DNA of 60,000 nt, from positions 64,001 through 124,000 of the forward strand of contig CAJNDS010002486.1 of assembly GCA_905221605.1 (NCBI GenBank). The letters run 5' to 3'. The stretch is from Symbiodinium natans. Its lineage: Eukaryota > Sar > Dinophyceae > Suessiales > Symbiodiniaceae. The notes below the pieces were generated by a model that worked only from the letters and a program-made list of their open reading frames with translations, ran no database searches and had not been told where the DNA came from. Of this stretch, positions 1 to 11,400 are shown piece by piece. The stretch's first letter is position 1. Each line of letters starts with the position of its first letter. The position numbers and the translations under genes were made by a program.

Positions 1-239
1 TTGTCCGGTGGCGCGTAGCTCCCGAAATCAGGGACCGGCTCGTGACCTTCCAAGTCCAGCTCCTCCACGGAACCCGTCCTGGCGGTGGGCTACTGGCTCA
101 CTTCCTTACGTACAAGTCAAGCCAGGTCTGAGATTGGAAGCCGAACCCACCATTCCACGGCTGATACTTCGCCTACTCATGCCGAATGCTATGCGGCTTT
201 TTGGACCTCTGCCGCTGCTTCCTGGTCCCTGTGAGGTTT

Positions 240-680
240 AGCGAACACCAAGCAGCTGGTAGTAGCAGAGGATCCCGCGACCGTTGTAACCAAACACGTG
301 GGAGTAGGAAGAGGACTTCACGACCACAACACCAAACGCTGGGTAGGCAGAGAACCCCGCGACCGTAACACTGAACAATGGGTAAGCAGACATCCCCACG
401 CAGGCGCAGAACCTCACGAACTCGATAGCAATGCCGGGTAGACAGAACGCCACGAACGTGACAGCAAACACCGGGACCCCACGACAATAACACCAAACAC
501 AGGGTAAGCAGAGAACCCCACGGCCGTAACACCAAACACCGGGGTAGGCAGAGGACGCCCGACCGGAACAGACACCCCCAGGACGGAAACTCCAAGAACT
601 GGGTGAGCAGCGAACCACGCGACCGCGACCAAACAACGGGTAGGCATGACCCCAGGACCGTAACACCCAAAACTAGGTGA
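240..680. repeat. Degenerate minisatellite, unit about 40 bp
   Basis: Imperfect tandem copies of a roughly 40-bp unit are visible. Each contains a core like GGTAGGCAGAG, then ACCCCACGACCGTAACACC, then AAACACCGG. Units vary by substitutions and indels. The same unit resumes in the same orientation at about 1443-1533, so the 682-1439 segment seems to interrupt one array. Open reading frames crossing it on either strand are repeat translations and are not called as genes. Confidence 0.8.
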
Positions 681-681
681 C

Positions 682-1439
682 GGCGCCTGCAAGAGGCCGT
701 GCGTGTGAACACATTTTATGGGGTACATTAGGCACTTTGCGCGTGCGAAACCTGGGAAAAACGCACATGTCTCATGTAGGCGCAGCAGTTGGAGGTGTCG
801 AAAACACTGAAGGTTGTGGCGACTTTTTGAAGCCTGACTGGACTTTCGTTTATTGTTCTGGGGACTTTAACATCGCCTTTTTGGTTCGGTCGAATTGTGT
901 CCCTGAATTTGCTCAGGCAGTTCTGGCTTGAAATCGTGCAACGGCCACATCGCGGGCGCGTTTTGCGAAAGAGCAACGAACTGTCTGCCAATTGTGTGTT
1001 CAGAGATGGACCTTCAACGTGGCCTTGCCCTATGCTATTCCCCTTTTTCTGGCTCACGGTTTAGAGTTGAAGGTTTTGGGTGCAGGGTTTGGGCTTCCAC
1101 TGCTCCGACTGTTGCTTTCGGGTTGAAGGTTCAGGGGCTTAGGTTTGCACTGCTTTGGGGTTTGGGGTTTAGGCTCACTGGTTCAGGATTCAGACAGGTT
1201 TCAGGTTCGGGTTGCGCTGCTTCCACTGCTTGTGCTGTGTTGCTGTTGTGTTTAGGGGCTTTCGTAGGGTTTAAGGCTGTTTAAGGCTCAGGGTTTGGGG
1301 CTTTTGAGGCTCTAGGGGTCAAGGTTAAACGGCGTCATGCAAAGCTTCGAGTCCAAGGAACGTAATTAACCCCCCGCCAAACCCAAACAGTCTGAAACCC
1401 CATAAAATGTGCTCAAACGCACGGCCTCTTACAGGCGCC
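682..1439. mobile_element. Candidate MITE-like element with 42-bp terminal inverted repeats
   Basis: Positions 682-723 and 1398-1439 are inverted copies of each other with 3 mismatches in 42 bases; both ends finish in GGCGCC. The 758-bp segment has no convincing coding region. Its interior (about 1060-1310) is rich in degenerate GGGTTT/GGTTTAGG words. It is flanked on both sides by the same minisatellite in the same orientation, which fits an insertion into a pre-existing array. No clear target site duplication is visible, so the class of transposon is unknown. Confidence 0.55.
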
Positions 1440-1442
1440 GCC

Positions 1443-1533
1443 TCCACAAAATAGGTAGGACCCCACGACTGTAACACCAAACACCGAGTAGGCAGAGGCC
1501 CAATCACCACAATACCAAACACCGGGCAGACGA
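1443..1533. repeat. Continuation of the 40-bp minisatellite
   Basis: Two copies of the unit seen at 240-680 (GTAGGACCCCACGACTGTAAC, then ACCAAACACCG) occur here in the same orientation, directly to the right of the inverted-repeat element. Confidence 0.65.
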
Positions 1534-4500
1534 CCCTCCTTAACCTGTCTTCTTTCTGGGTGAAGTTCGTAGACCGTCCATGAAGGGAAAAAATGCCCAA
1601 AAAAGGGCACGGCCTCAAGGCCTTGCCGCAGCCCACAGCTGGAGGCCGGCAGCGCAGGTTCTGAAAGTACATCATAGCTGGCTAAGACGCTGGCTTTCTC
1701 TATTGAGTTGGAAACCTTGGGCTTGTATGGGTATGGTAGTATATGGAAATTTGAGGATGCGCGGACAAGTACAAGCAGCTAAGAGCATGTACCACCACAA
1801 ACCCAGGAGTCTCGTCTGTGGGGGCGGAAATTCTAATTGTGGGGTACTGTCGGGCTGCAGGACAGCCACATGCACCAGAGTAGTGGGGGCTTTGCTCGGC
1901 ATGACGTGGTGTGAGAGTCCTAAGGTGTTTGCGGGCAACCTGGGATAAATCATCCTGAAGCCCGGGCTGCGGCTGGTGAGAACTCTCACATGATACACAG
2001 CTACCAGACCTACGAGTCACCCGTACAAAGGGCATGCTCTTCTTTGATTTCTTTGGGCCCTGCAGGATCTCTGCGGCTTTCGCGCGACTCCGGTCGTGAT
2101 TCGCGAGTACTATCGCCGCTAATGCCGCTGCTCATTTCGCTGATTCTAGTTTGCTGTTCCCTCCAGTCGGATGATCGCGCGCAACACGCGCCTCTTGTGC
2201 ACATCGGTGTTCGCAGTGTTTCGTTGTCGCATGCCGAAAACACCGGGGGGGGGGGGGCAGTGCTTTCGGCACCTACTCTTTCAGACGCTTCTTGCATGGT
2301 TTTGCCTCGGTATTTGCAGTGTTTCGTGTGGGTCGCATGCCAAAAAAACACTGCAACAATGCAGTTGTTTTGCACCTCTGGCTTTGCACAGCTGGAGGTG
2401 GTTCGTGTGGATCAACTGATGAAAGTACTGCTGGATGCCGTGTTTTAGCACGTGTTGCCAGTCACCCATGCCCACACGGTGATAACGCCCGTTACCAGTC
2501 ACGATGATAACGTCCGCGTCACCAGTCCATGCGTGCTGCCAGTCAGTCCATGCGAGTGGCCGGAGCATTGGCACTTGTTGCGGAAGCCTGGGTTGAAAAC
2601 CATCCTGGAGACTCTGCATCTTTATCGTTCAGAAAGAGCCAGCCTTGTGGAATGCGATCCTTCGCACTATTGCCATCTCACGCATGATGCAAAGAGGCTG
2701 ATTTGAAGGGCTCGAAGTGTGGCAGGCGCAGCGAAACCGAATAACAATTCGCGACTTTGACAAATAATTGGTGTGTAGCCTGCGGTATGAATCACTGCTG
2801 TCATTCAGGCACGAGTAGAAACGAAAAGGCTCGCATCGCCATTGCGCTCTTGCGCGACTTATGCAAAGGGTGTTGTGGCGGCTTGGCTCGATCAGTTACC
2901 TCCGTCTTTGGCCCAGCTGCCTACAGAAGCTAACACGCTAGGACAAGGCTGCTTTAGACCTTGGGCAACGTGACATGCTGAATGCAGTCCATAAGTATGG
3001 CAGTCACGGAGATGCGAGTCTAGCCGGTTCTCGATTCGCCGATAGCGGGAACATGGGGATCCCAACGACTTTGCACATCTCCATGCAAGACTATGCCTTA
3101 GGCTACAGCGTTCCGCACAAGGAACAATCCATGCCGAGGACCATGACATCATGACGGGCGCCGCAAAGTCAAGCTTGCTACTTCAATGGTATGCGCAAAC
3201 GTATTCCCAGAATCTCAGACTTTGCAAGCAAGCACCTGGAAACGGCAGCTCTCCCTTTTCTGCGGCGCCACTCGTGCAGCATCCTTCGGCGCTTCACGCC
3301 TTGAAGCTCTGGAGGACCTTTGTTCGGCGATCAGCCCGACATCGTGGCTTTTCCCCGCTCTTTGAGGACCTCAGAGAGCTCACATTTGCAGAGCTCGTTG
3401 CCGAAATCCTGATGGTCAAAGGTCTGCCCAACATCTGGGTTGTCGGTCGACTGAGGCTCCACCGTCGTCTCTTGCGTTTTGCTCGCGAGCCTTAGCAAAA
3501 AGAAACCAAGATTAGCAACGCATTTACAAAACAGGAGCCCAGAATTACTAGCCATCTCGGAAGCTCGCATTGGGGATCGCATCCCTGCTCAGCTGGGAAA
3601 GCGTCGATCTAGCGATCACATTGGCCACATGGAAAGGTAGGCCAGGTCGGCATAACGGCGTGATGAGGAAGGACGAGCTGGCATATACAAGCCTCTTGGC
3701 TTCGCCGCCGATGCACTCGCGAAGCAGTGGGACCTCTCAAGGAGCAAGAAAAATCCCCCAGAAGCAAAGTGAAGGAAACATCGCAAGCGTTCAGAATGTA
3801 GGTCACCGTTTGAGGCACACGCCTTCGACAGTGAGAGCCTCCAAGCCGCCCACCAAACAAAGCCTCTGAAGACTCAGAGAGCGGAGAGGGACAAATATTG
3901 GCTTCCTGCCGCTCTTGCACTTGAGAAGGTGCGAGGGAGAAGCAACGGGGAAGCAATGGGAAGCGTGTGATTCCTCCATGATGGAATAGCATTTCCCAGA
4001 GTTGTAGCATCTGACTCGTGTGGATGGCGGGCCTAGGAAGGCCAAGAAGACCACATACGCGCCGCCAATGACGCAAACCTTTCATCAATGCAGTGCACGA
4101 ATGTTTGATCACGAAGATGCAGTCGAGGCATTGAAGAAAACTGCAACGAATGTTTGAAGGCACCTGGCCTGCCGCAGCAGAACACCCGAAACCATAGCAG
4201 AGTCGCGAGGAGGTCAAGAGAAACCTAGAAAACCGAACTTCATGATGATGCCCCTTGTGGGCAGGCTGTGTTTGGTTTAACGTCAGGATGCGTCAGGGTT
4301 CAGGGTGCAAGAACAGGCTGCGCTTCCGCGATCCTCAGAATTTTCTTGCGCTCTCTGTCTTTTGGGTTGGCCTAATAAACCAGGGTGCCGAACAACAGGA
4401 CACTAACTACATTTCTGGTCTTGTGCTGTCGTGATGCTCGCCCGTGGGCGAACATCGAAACCGTGACGAGGGCTTTTCGGCTGAGGCGGTCTTCGAGATT

Positions 4501-4640
4501 CTGATTATAAACCTATAAATCGCGAGGTCCTAATCGTGGCTCAAAAACGCTTTCGGGACAACCGTTCTCTGGTCCCTTCAATGCCTCTAATAGATTTAAG
4601 AGTTTGCAGCAGCTACTCCTGCTGATCCGCCGACCCCAGC
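1534..4640. other. Host DNA without a recognisable gene
   Basis: Only short, overlapping reading frames on both strands are present, and none has a family motif I recognise. A G-homopolymer lies at about 2243-2258. CCAGTCA-type short repeats (about 2455-2550) are the only other visible structure. Spliced host exons cannot be excluded from sequence alone. Confidence 0.5.
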
Positions 4641-4649
4641 GGTAGCAGG

Positions 4650-5018
4650 GCGGCGTCAGTGAAGACCCCCCACCGCCCTCACCGCCCTCACCCGCTCTCA
4701 CAGCATGCTGCTCATGACACCTTGAATTGGAGTGTTTTTGCATTGTTTGGCTTCAGTGCCCACCCATCGCCCTCACCCATCGCCTTGAATTCCACCCCCC
4801 CCCCACCCCCCCCACCCCCCCCACCCCCCACCCCCCCACACCCCCCCCCCCCCCCCCCCCCCCCCACCCCCCCCCCCCACCCCCCCACCCTCCTGCAGGC
4901 CTCGCCCCAGTGTTTTAAGCAAACCAGTCCATGCCCCCCTCACCGCCCTCACCGCCCTCAGCGCTCTCAGCGCCCTCCCCCCCCCCCCCCCAACCCCCCC
5001 CCCCAACCCCCCCCCCCC
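4650..5018. repeat. C-homopolymer tracts with CCGCCCTCA minisatellite (left flank of the viral element)
   Basis: Runs of C broken by single A residues occupy about 4793-4890 and 4979-5018. Between and before them are tandem copies of CCGCCCTCA and CGCTCTCA (4665-4705 and 4935-4975). The same words reappear beyond the right end of the viral element at about 27870-27903, and inverted at about 28185-28215. The proline-rich or glycine-rich reading frames here are translations of low-complexity DNA. Confidence 0.85.
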
Positions 5019-5021
5019 AAA

Positions 5022-5483
5022 AAAAAATAGTGGAAAGGGGGATTGTAAGGTCAATGGGTTTAGGGTTGCCCCGCCTCTTTCATTCTTTGTTTTTTCTCAT
5101 TGCATCCTAACTTTTTCTCATTCGTTGCACCTGTTTCGTTTTCACTTCTAGGGTCATTGACTTTCTCACCCCTGTTGTCTTACCCTTTCACGTTTTTCAG
5201 TTCATCTCATCTCATTCGTTTTCTCATTCTTGCTCACTTTTTGCTCACCTCCTCTGTTTTCTGCTTAGCCTCAGTTCCGGTATATCTCATTTAAGTATTT
5301 GCTCCACCTCTCACGTTTCCATTTCTACACCTATTACTTTTCCTTACATTTTGTTTCTTGTCTCCTCATTCGTTATTTTCCACTTCTTGTTTCGGTATTC
5401 TTCCGTGGTTCATAGATTATAACATCATATGGTAGAACATTGGTTCGGACATTATTCGGAGTTTGGGCTTTTCTGGGGTTTAT
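5022..5483 (+). repeat. Left terminal inverted repeat of the viral element
   Basis: From the outer end this reads poly-A, TAGTGGAAAGGGGG, ATTGTAAGG, then a T/C-rich stretch with many TTTTCTCATT words, and ends near GGGGTTTATGT at about 5483. The reverse complement is found at 27262-27722. The last 60 bases or so (5420-5483) are more diverged. It contains one GGGTTTAGGG telomere-like word near 5057-5068. Confidence 0.93.
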
Positions 5484-5688
5484 GTGGGAGTGCAAGCATT
5501 TCTTCAACATCGAGCACATGGAAGACATCGTCATCAAGAAAGGCACGCCTGGCCTGTTTCAACTGCATGGTCTTCAGTGCTCAGTCTTTGCGTTTGAGAT
5601 GCACCTTCACGGTTTAAGCAGTTGAGAGCATTTGTTGTTTCATTCAGAGCAACTTCAGTGTTCAAAGAACCCAAGCTTTCCTTTGACC
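5484..5688 (+). other. Leader region of the ubiquitin-like gene, possible exon or upstream frame
   Basis: Composition changes here to host-like DNA. A short frame, 5440-5625, has a strong preference for C or G at third codon positions (TTC AAC ATC GAG CAC and so on) and is in phase with the downstream gene, from which it is separated by one TGA at 5623-5625. It may be an upstream exon, an upstream ORF or part of the 5' leader; I cannot decide. Confidence 0.35.
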
Positions 5689-7152
5689 ATGATGCGAGTG
5701 GTCAATCACGGTGAGGGAATGGACAACAGCGTGAAGATGTGCGAGGTGACCGGCTCAACTACAGGCTTGCAACTCACGGATGATTACCAGCAAGAGCTTG
5801 AGAACGCCTGTGTGTATTTGACGACGGGCGATGAGGACAAGGAAATCCATCCCATGATGGGGATGGATGAGACCTTTGACGAGTACATCGCTAAGCACAT
5901 GATTGAAAAGGACGACCCTTCAATCGTCATCAACCTGATGGAGCACGACCTCTACTTGGAACTTCACGACTCCGAGTCCGAGACGGAAGAGTCGGAATGT
6001 GAAAGCGATGAGGGCACAGAGGATGAACAATCCCCAAAGTCGCACGACGGCAACGAGGACGGCAACGACAAAGATGAGAAGCCAGACGGAAGTGGAGGCT
6101 ACAGTTCCAAGCAGAGCACCGACGTCGCTATGTATTCCACTGACAACCTGAGTGACATCCCCAACGTCGACTTCACCAATGAGCACTTCCTCATTGACCA
6201 AGCAAAGACGAAGGAAGACTACATCCGCTTGGAGAAGAGGGCAATGAACATTTGCAGGTTCTACTTTGACATCGCCAAGGACATGAAGGAGCGTGTGAAG
6301 AAGCTTGACAAGGAGGAGAAGAAGAAAGCCAAAGAGGAGCAGAAGAAGCGAGATGCCGAGCAGAAGAAGCAGGACAACGCCGACAAGAAGACGCAGACCA
6401 TCAACCTTACAATCCGTGCAGGTGCAGAGCGACCACCGCTGAGCATCAACATTGAGAAGGGTGCAACGTTGCTGGACCTCAAGGAGAGAATCGGACAAGA
6501 GATGAGGATGAGCAAGAAGAAGAGCAAGGACATCGAGCTGACCATCCATGACAAGACCTACCCGAAGGCAAGCAACCGCAAAACCATCGCCAGCTGCTTC
6601 CAAGATGGAGACAGTGCTCTTATGGTTGCACGCGGAAGCGGAGGGGCTGGGAAAAGAACGAGGAGCACGTCGCAGAACGTCAAGGAGGGCAACGAGAAGG
6701 ACATCAGCGAGATGATTGGAATGCACTTGATGAGATGTCAAAGCAAGCCGAACCTGAGCCCGATAATCACCACAGCAGTGAACAATGTTGCTCAGGCGAT
6801 GCAGAAGATTGAGACAGGCAACGTCAGCTTGGATGAAATCTTTGAGAACCTCTCGGTCAGCGATATGAAGAAGTTGTTGTTAGTTCCCACTCTTTCCACA
6901 AAGCCAGAGGCACGAAGCAAAGCCATCGCTAACGTCATCTTCAAGCCGACGATGGAGTCTCTTTCCGAGCTTGCCACACAGACCGACCTCATGCAGAAGA
7001 CGATTCCACTCTTGGTGCATTACCTGATGACGAAAAAGTTCTCGTCAGGCGAGGGTAGCAGTTTCTCATGGACATCATTCCTTTCCGTGGTCAGCGAGAT
7101 TATTGAAGCCCGTGCCACACCTTCCAAGGGAGCTGGCAAGGGCGATAGCTGA
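5689..7152 (+). CDS. Ubiquitin-like-domain protein, host-like cargo gene
   Basis: The open frame runs from 5632, but the first ATG is at 5689 in a good eukaryotic context (ACCATGATG), giving 487 residues. An acidic Glu/Asp/Ser-rich tract lies at roughly residues 95-145. A strongly charged Lys/Glu helix follows at about 200-235. Residues 238-319 read like a ubiquitin fold: INLTIRAG, a second strand SINIEKGATL, helix DLKERIGQEM, then IELTIHDKTYP and ALMVARGSGG. The fold is followed by a helical C-terminal region of about 165 residues. The Gly-Gly after the last strand recalls the processing site of ubiquitin precursors, but cleavage is not shown. Codon use is GC-rich, unlike the AT-rich viral genes, which suggests capture from a host. 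I do not recognise the full-length protein. Confidence 0.8.
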   Translation: MMRVVNHGEGMDNSVKMCEVTGSTTGLQLTDDYQQELENACVYLTTGDEDKEIHPMMGMDETFDEYIAKHMIEKDDPSIVINLMEHDLYLELHDSESETEESECESDEGTEDEQSPKSHDGNEDGNDKDEKPDGSGGYSSKQSTDVAMYSTDNLSDIPNVDFTNEHFLIDQAKTKEDYIRLEKRAMNICRFYFDIAKDMKERVKKLDKEEKKKAKEEQKKRDAEQKKQDNADKKTQTINLTIRAGAERPPLSINIEKGATLLDLKERIGQEMRMSKKKSKDIELTIHDKTYPKASNRKTIASCFQDGDSALMVARGSGGAGKRTRSTSQNVKEGNEKDISEMIGMHLMRCQSKPNLSPIITTAVNNVAQAMQKIETGNVSLDEIFENLSVSDMKKLLLVPTLSTKPEARSKAIANVIFKPTMESLSELATQTDLMQKTIPLLVHYLMTKKFSSGEGSSFSWTSFLSVVSEIIEARATPSKGAGKGDS

Positions 7153-7212
7153 GAAAGTGTTTCAATGCCAGTGATGTAGGCGGTGGCACGATTCCCTGAC
7201 AGAACTCTACAT

Positions 7213-7632
7213 ATTGCACTAGGGGGTTTCCGAGAGGGGAAATATTTATTGCACTAGGGGGTTTCCGAGAGGGGAAATATTTATTGCACTAGGGGGTTTC
7301 CGAGAGGGGAAATATTTATTGCACTAGGGGGTTTCCGAGAGGGGAAATATTTATTGCACTAGGGGGTTTCCGAGAGGGGAAATATTTATTGCACTAGGGG
7401 GTTTCCGAGAGGGGAAATATTTATTGCACTAGGGGGTTTCCGAGAGGGGAAATATTTATTGCACTAGGGGGTTTCCGAGAGGGGAAATATTTATTGCACT
7501 AGGGGGTTTCCGAGAGGGGAAATATTTATTGCACTAGGGGGTTTCCGAGAGGGGAAATATTTATTGCACTAGGGGGTTTCCGAGAGGGGAAATATTTATT
7601 GCACCTTGGCGTTTTCCAGAGGGAAAATAGGC
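7213..7632 (+). repeat. 35-bp tandem repeat array, 11 perfect copies plus one diverged
   Basis: The unit ATTGCACTAGGGGGTTTCCG followed by AGAGGGGAAATATTT begins at 7213 and repeats every 35 bases to 7597 without a visible change. A diverged twelfth copy covers about 7598-7632. Each unit holds a TTTCC / GGGAAA inverted pair around GAGAG, able to form a small hairpin. There are no spacers, so it is not a CRISPR array. It lies just after the ubiquitin-like gene and upstream of the polymerase. Confidence 0.97.
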
Positions 7633-8410
7633 ATTGCAGGGAAGCACAGAGTGCCATTGTAGAAACTCACTGCTTGGGTCTTTCCACAGTTTGGCAGAGT
7701 GCCACGACTGGGAGCGAGTGTCATCTTCGTCGATGCCCCCCAGCGAAAAGAAAACCTATCGCATCAGAAGCTCTTGAAATAATGACAGCATTGACAAAGG
7801 TAGTCAGTCCATATCTTGAAACCTTCAACCGCGGCAGGTGCTCATCACAGCGGGCGAGTTCAAGAGAAGAGGTGCATCTGAAGGTTTAGGGTTTAGTGGT
7901 TTAGACCCCTAACTTCGGGAAAAGGATTGACTCAGAGAGTTAGATAAACAACCATCTCAGAACTGGAGAGGGTCGGGGAAATCCGACTGTTTAACAATCG
8001 TGCGAGCCTCAGAGGGTTTAGGGTTATAGGGTTTAGGACTTTCGGGTCTTAGGTTTTAGGATTTAGGGTTTAGGATTTAGGGTTTAGGGTTTAGTATTTA
8101 CTCTTTTTTATTTCGCCTTGTCAGGCGTTAGAGGTAAAAACGCCACTATTTTTTAAGTCTAGCGACTTTTTTCATTTCCGCCACGGCCCTAGGTTCACAC
8201 AAACCACCCTTCACGCAACCACACACGGAAGGAAAAACACCAAGGAAAAACATAGGGAAAACATTGACAAAAACAACAGAAAAATTAAAAAGCATCAATT
8301 TTGAAAATCGTATTTATAGAGGAGGTACTTTTGAAACACCAACCCGAGCGTTATGTTGCAACCCCAAACCCACCAACCCCAACCCACCAACACAAAACCT
8401 AGCCCAAATA
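7633..8410. other. Non-coding region with telomere-like repeats
   Basis: The first half (7633-7880) has host-like composition and no convincing gene. Telomere-like TTTAGGG words follow at 7883-7908, 8013-8039 and 8050-8097, with variants such as TTTAGGA and TTAGGTTTTAGG. A small inverted repeat, CGCCT TGTC AGGCG, lies at about 8115-8130. The frame at 8264-8446 starts with TTG, overlaps the polymerase start and is not called. Confidence 0.6.
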
Positions 8411-8432
8411 TACTTAAAGAAAAACGGCCTTA
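8411..8432 (+). promoter_or_regulatory. Early-class promoter motif of the polymerase gene
   Basis: TACTTAAAGAAAAACGGCCT lies 29 bases before the polymerase ATG. A near-identical word precedes two unrelated genes at 26099 and 26787, and its left half one more at 24731. Confidence 0.7.
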
Positions 8433-8439
8433 AGAGTAT

Positions 8440-11400
8440 ATGGTAGAACCGGATTATGATTATATAATGGACTACCTAATCAGTAGTCGCATAGGCAACA
8501 TAAAAACGCGTGGGGATAAAGAATTAAACAAGGTTATTATAGACGAAAAGGAATACTCTTATAACAAAGACAAACCGCTTTCAAATATATTAAAAAAGAA
8601 ATTAAGGACAATATCCAAAACACAAGGTTTTAAACGATATGTTATATTAAAGAAAGCAACAAAAGGAGTAGCAGTGAGAAAGGCTTTAGAAAAATACGCT
8701 ATTAAAACAAAAGCGAGGGTCACCGAAGAAACAAGTGCATTCAAAGGATACGCCAATTCATATTCAATATCCAACATAAAACTTAAAGGGTACAAAGGTT
8801 TATCATATTTAAAATATCAAGAAGGAAGACTTAAGGAGTTTTTAGGTAGAAATAACAACATGAAAATTAGAATTGACACCGAAATATCTTTTAACCATCC
8901 AGAACATGAAGAACCCCAAAAATACAAAATAGGAAGTAGAATATACACCATCAACAACCAAGATGAACTTAAAACATCAATAGATAATATGGCTTCAGAC
9001 ATAGAGATTAAGGTGGAGAACTCACAGTTAAGAAAGTCGGGTTACACAATAAATAAGATTGAAAGCATTAGAATTCATTACGACAAATACAACCCAACAA
9101 GGGCAGGTAAATATATTGAATTACCTAAATGGTTTGCCACCAAAAAGGCCTGTATTCATATTAAAAATGATGATGATTATTGTTTCAAATATTGTGTACA
9201 ATCTAGATTTTATGAGATAATGAAGAAAGACCACCCCGATAGAATGTATCATTACAACAAGCTAAAAGAAAATGATAATTTAATAAACTGGGATGGTGTA
9301 GAATTTCCAGCATCAGAGGAAGACATTGACACCTTTGAAAAAGTAAATTCTAACACAATATCAGTTAATGTTTATGGCATTGACCCTAACGGAACAAATA
9401 GCATAGTAGTTCATAAAGTTACTAAAATTAAAAATCCTTCATGTCATGTTAATTTGTTGTTATTAGAAGAAGCAAATAATAGCCATTATGTTTTAATAAA
9501 AGATTATAGTCGTTTAATGGGGTCACAAACAAACAAACACAAGGAAAAACTATTTCATTGTAGATACTGTCAACATGGTTTTAACAAAGAAACACTACTA
9601 ACAAATCATTTATTAAAAGGATGCATGGCACACGAAATACAACAAATAGTGTTGCCAAAAGAGGGCACAACAATGTATTTTCAGAAACATTACAAAAAAC
9701 TTAAATGTCCTTATGTTATTTATGGTGACTTTGAGTGTCTCACAGCACCATCATCAGAAGGAATAAAGGGTAGCTATCAGCATCATAAACCATGTGGTTT
9801 TATGCTTAATGTTGTTAACAGTATAACCAACGAAGCAACGCCTTATTTATATAGAGGCGAGGATTGTATGGATAAATTTTGTACAACTATTAATAAAATA
9901 AAAGAGGAGATTATGGAAAAGATGAAGGAGAAGAAAGAAATTCAATGGTCAACAAAGCAAAAGGAACAACATAAAAAAGAGAAACATTGTTTTATATGTG
10001 GTGGAAAATTTGACCATCAAAACCCAGCAAAAACAAAAGTAGCCGACCACTGTCATTTTACAGGTCAATATAGAGGAGCGGCACACAACAAGTGTAATTT
10101 AGATTATTGTTTCAAGTACTTTAGAATTCCAGTATTTTTTCATAACCTTAAAAATTACGATGCTCACCTAATAATATCACACATGGAGAAGTTGAATAAG
10201 AACAAGGACAAGATAAGCGTAATAGCACAGAACAGTGAGAAGTTTGTAACGTTTACGGTTGATAATTTAGAGTTTAAAGACAGTTTTAGTTTCTTATCAT
10301 CATCATTAGATAAACTGGTTAAACTCACAAAATATGAAGAAAATGAGAAGAGAAAAGATTGGCAACATGGTTTCAAATTTAGTAAGAAAAACGTATATGT
10401 AGATGATGATAATGATTTAGATTTATTAACAGATAAGGGCGTTTATCCATATGACTATTTTACTGACTTTAACAAGTTTACTGAAACATCCCTACCTAAA
10501 ATAGAAGACTTTTACAGTAAACTAACAGAAGAAGGGATTAAACAGTCAGAATATGATAGAGCAAACAAGATATGGGAGCATTTTAAGATAAAAAACCTAG
10601 GTCAATATCATGACCTATATTTACAAACTGACGTTTTATTATTAACAGACGTTTTTGAGAACTTTAGAAAGACTTGTTTAGTGGATTATGGATTAGACCC
10701 AGCTCACTATATAACATTACCTAATTTTAGTTGGGATGCTATGTTACTTAAAACTGGAATATCACTAGAATTGATATATGATGAAGACATTTACAAAATG
10801 GTTGAAAATGGTTTACGCGGTGGTATGTGTCAGGTATCAATGAGAAAAGCAGAAGCAAATAATCCTTATATGGGAGAACGATATGATGAACATAAAGAAA
10901 GGTCATACATTAATTATTTAGATGCTAATAATTTATATGGTCTGGCAATGTGTCAGAAATTACCATACAAAGATATTAAATTTGTTAATGATATAGATAA
11001 TTTTAATGAAGAAGAGATATTAAAGTATGACAATGGTAGTGAAGGTTACATATTAGACGTTGATTTAGAATATCCTAAAGAATTACATGATAAGCATATT
11101 GATTACCCACTAGCACCGCAGATTATGAGTGTAACATCAGATATGTTAAGCGATTGTCAGAAGGAAATATACAAATCCTACCACGAAAACAAGGAAGCAA
11201 AAGATGAACAAACAAAAAAGTTGATATTAAATGTTATGGACAAGACTAATTATATATTACATATTAATATTCTGAAGTTCTATTTGAAACAAGGGTTGAA
11301 GCTCAAAAAGGTCAATAGGGTAATAGCATTTAAACAGAAGGAATGGTTAAAGCCGTGGATTGATTTTAACACGGAGAAGAGGAAACAAGCTACATCGGAC

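Noticed and set aside
5440-5625. Independent small gene upstream of the ubiquitin-like gene
   Set aside because: Codon bias is suggestive, but it overlaps the terminal repeat edge, has no motif and may be an exon or leader; it is kept only as a leader-region note.
7213-7632. CRISPR array
   Set aside because: The 35-bp units are directly adjacent with no spacers, and no cas-like gene is present.
7599-7889. 96-residue frame after the repeat array
   Set aside because: It begins inside the diverged repeat without an ATG at its listed start and has no motif; probably chance.
8264-8446. 60-residue frame before the polymerase
   Set aside because: It starts with TTG, spans the early promoter motif and overlaps the polymerase start.
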